Assembly: GCA_026418875.1 (NCBI GenBank)
Contig: JAOAAM010000600.1
Span: 1-6,739, forward strand
DNA length: 6,739 nucleotides
Reading direction: 5' to 3'
Origin: Gemmataceae bacterium
GTDB taxonomy: Bacteria; Planctomycetota; Planctomycetia; Gemmatales; Gemmataceae
The translations under genes and the position numbers were made by a program. Below, piece after piece: positions 5,678 to 6,739 of this stretch. Within the stretch, counting starts at the first letter, position 1; each line of letters opens with the position of its first letter. The notes beneath the pieces are model-generated. The model had not been told where the DNA came from. It ran no database searches and saw nothing but the letters and a program-made list of their open reading frames with translations.

Positions 5678-6075
5678 GATTCGACGTTGGGAAGCACGTC
5701 GGGTTGAAGTTGGTATCCCTCGACGATTTTGTTGGTCATGTTGAACAGACCGACAACGGCGAGAAGTTCCCCGAGCATCTCTGGGTCCATTCCCAGCTTT
5801 TGTGCGGCGGCGACGTGGCTGTTGACGCAATAGGCGCAGCCGTTGGTCGCCGAGACGGCGATGGCAATCATCTCCTTGGTCAGCATGTCCAACTTCCCGG
5901 GCCGCATCACCGACTTCAGATGTCGCCAGACCGATTCCAAATGATCCGGGTTCGTGGCCAAGGCTCGCCAGAAGTCGTTGACGCGATTGACCTTCCGGGT
6001 CGCCTTGATGTCGTCAAAGACCGCTTTGATTCTCGGGTCCGTCGTATCCTCCGGCACCAGCTTCACGGTGGCCAT
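5674..6075 (-). CDS. AhpD-like carboxymuconolactone decarboxylase family protein
   Basis: A 133-residue protein of the CMD/AhpD fold. The central pattern is Glu68, then Cys80-Ala-Tyr-Cys83 and His87, within VSATNGCAYCVNSH. The spacing (12 residues from Glu to the first Cys, CxxC, four from the second Cys to His) equals that of the AhpD active site, in which a Cys pair reduces peroxides through a Glu-His proton relay. This points to alkylhydroperoxidase or disulfide-reductase activity rather than true carboxymuconolactone decarboxylation. The usual partners (AhpC, lipoamide system) are not in the window, so the electron donor is unknown. The ATG at 6075 follows AGGAGG (6090-6085) with 9 nt spacing, the best ribosome site here, located inside the 3' end of the sulfatase-like frame. 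The two genes overlap by 62 nt and are probably one transcript. The C-terminus ends at a stop shared with the HIT gene. Confidence 0.95.
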   Translation of the reverse strand: MATVKLVPEDTTDPRIKAVFDDIKATRKVNRVNDFWRALATNPDHLESVWRHLKSVMRPGKLDMLTKEMIAIAVSATNGCAYCVNSHVAAAQKLGMDPEMLGELLAVVGLFNMTNKIVEGYQLQPDVLPNVES

Positions 6076-6739
6076 CGCCGTTTTCCTCCTTGGGAATTCG
6101 CGGATATTCGATGGGACTTGGGTTCCGTGTCAAGTTGATCACCTGCTTTAGAATCGCGGCGAGTTGTTCCGAGCGATCAAAATGGACATGTCGTAAATCG
6201 TTGACCTCCCAGCGGTCGTCCGGCTTAACGTAATACTGCACCTGTTCGCTGTCGCTCGTCTCGCCGGTTTGGAGCACGATTTTCTCATCCTTCGTCTGTA
6301 AGGCCCAAGTCCGCTGATCGGCGGATGCCAGAACGACGTATGGCCGGCAGGTTTCTGTTTCCCGCAAGAGCGGTAGCAAACTCTGGCCATGCCCAGCAAC
6401 TTCGGGCGTTTCTTCGATAAATTCAACGAGTGTCTGGGCCAAATCCACCGGTTGTGTCAATTCGAGCACGCCCCGTCCGGCTTGCTCGTCTTGGGGCAGG
6501 TGAATCACGAGGGGCAAATGAGCGACGCTCTCATGGATGGGACCAGACTCGCGGACCCGCCACGGCAGGTTGGCCAAGGGCACACCTTGACCCGAGGTCA
6601 GGATGATCCAATCGTTTCTCGAATCCACCTGTCGAAGCCAGCTTCCGAGCCAATCGTCGAATGCCGTGATGGCCTCGGTCGCCATTTGCATCCACTCGTC
6701 GAATTCGATCTCGGTGGCAGGCCAACTCAGGTCAGGCCC
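6014..6739 (-). CDS. Sulfatase-like protein, C-terminal part, degenerate metal site
   Basis: 241 codons are visible and the frame is open at the right edge, so the N-terminus with any Cys/Ser-x-Pro-x-Arg formylglycine motif is outside the window. The pattern follows the C-terminal half of the alkaline-phosphatase-like sulfatase fold. It has a helix FDDWLGSWL (27-35) like the family's xxDxxLGxLL, then a strand IILTSGQGVPL (45-55), HESVAHLPLVIHLP (69-82) matching the usual EExxRVPLIIrxP, and VDLAQTLVEF with GHGQSLLPLL where family members have TLLxLAG and GxSLLPLL. Where active sulfatases have TSDHG with metal-binding Asp and His, this protein has TSGQG, and no Lys follows at the expected place. 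It is therefore likely a non-catalytic or altered paralogue. Residues after about 210 (KEENGDGHREAGAGGYD) are low-complexity and overlie the start of the AhpD-like gene. Another phosphatase or transferase of the same fold is possible. Confidence 0.78.
   Translation of the reverse strand, partial: GPDLSWPATEIEFDEWMQMATEAITAFDDWLGSWLRQVDSRNDWIILTSGQGVPLANLPWRVRESGPIHESVAHLPLVIHLPQDEQAGRGVLELTQPVDLAQTLVEFIEETPEVAGHGQSLLPLLRETETCRPYVVLASADQRTWALQTKDEKIVLQTGETSDSEQVQYYVKPDDRWEVNDLRHVHFDRSEQLAAILKQVINLTRNPSPIEYPRIPKEENGDGHREAGAGGYDGPENQSGL
6085..6090 (-). promoter_or_regulatory. Ribosome binding site of the AhpD-like gene
   Basis: The minus strand reads AGGAGG here, 9 nt before the ATG at 6075. 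It is a full anti-Shine-Dalgarno match lying inside the sulfatase-like frame, and it supports 6075 as the true start despite the 62-nt overlap. Confidence 0.75.

Noticed and set aside
5243..5830. 195-codon minus-strand frame
   Set aside because: It runs antisense through the HIT gene, whose histidine triad is clear, and across two other gene ends.
1..6739. Defence island, CRISPR array, mobile element or biosynthetic cluster
   Set aside because: No repeats-with-spacers, transposase, integrase, terminal inverted repeats, toxin-antitoxin pair or synthase genes are present. The Tn5 end at the left is a library adapter, not a natural transposon.

Overview
The window looks like ordinary chromosome from a GC-rich planctomycete, probably Gemmataceae or a relative. 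This is inferred from four things: a secreted Pro-rich protein with a Cys/Gly/Trp tail, a degenerate sulfatase-like protein, small unannotated proteins between housekeeping genes, and a divergent RNase HII-like protein. No search was possible, so the lineage is a judgement. There is no tRNA, rRNA, CRISPR array, insertion sequence, toxin-antitoxin pair or recognisable defence cassette. The left edge is not biological. Bases 3-36 are an Illumina Nextera (Tn5) adapter with one extra A, so genomic sequence starts at about base 37 and this edge is probably a read or contig end.

Layout from left to right. (1) On the minus strand, a secreted Pro-rich protein (37-610) is cut at its C-terminus by the adapter. 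A 272-bp non-coding gap follows, holding a near-perfect 12-nt direct repeat. (2) On the minus strand, an Sfp-type 4'-phosphopantetheinyl transferase (883-1698). (3) Divergent from it, a plus-strand run: a 12-helix MFS transporter (1811-3178), an 85-residue unknown protein (3184-3441), the acetolactate synthase small subunit ilvN (3485-4096) and a 98-residue unknown protein (3981-4277). The ilvN frame overlaps the last gene by 116 nt, and a single-base slip in a G5 tract would explain this. (4) Convergent with that run and only 9 bp away, a divergent RNase HII-like protein on the minus strand (4287-5243). (5) Divergent from it, a plus-strand HIT-family protein (5333-5677), whose stop codon shares a CTAG with (6) the stop of a minus-strand AhpD-like carboxymuconolactone decarboxylase family protein (5674-6075). 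(7) Upstream of that on the same strand and overlapping it by 62 nt, the C-terminal part of a sulfatase-like protein (6014-6739) that runs off the right edge.

The genes do not form one pathway. Branched-chain amino acid synthesis (ilvN), acyl or peptidyl carrier activation (PPTase), nucleotide hydrolysis (HIT), RNA:DNA hybrid processing (RNase HII-like) and peroxide defence (AhpD-like) are separate jobs packed tightly together. The points most worth following are the RNase HII-like protein, which keeps all four acidic catalytic residues but has GYG in place of GRG and a long insertion; the ilvN tail; the sulfatase that lacks the Asp-His metal ligands at the usual place; and the two small coupled unknown proteins.
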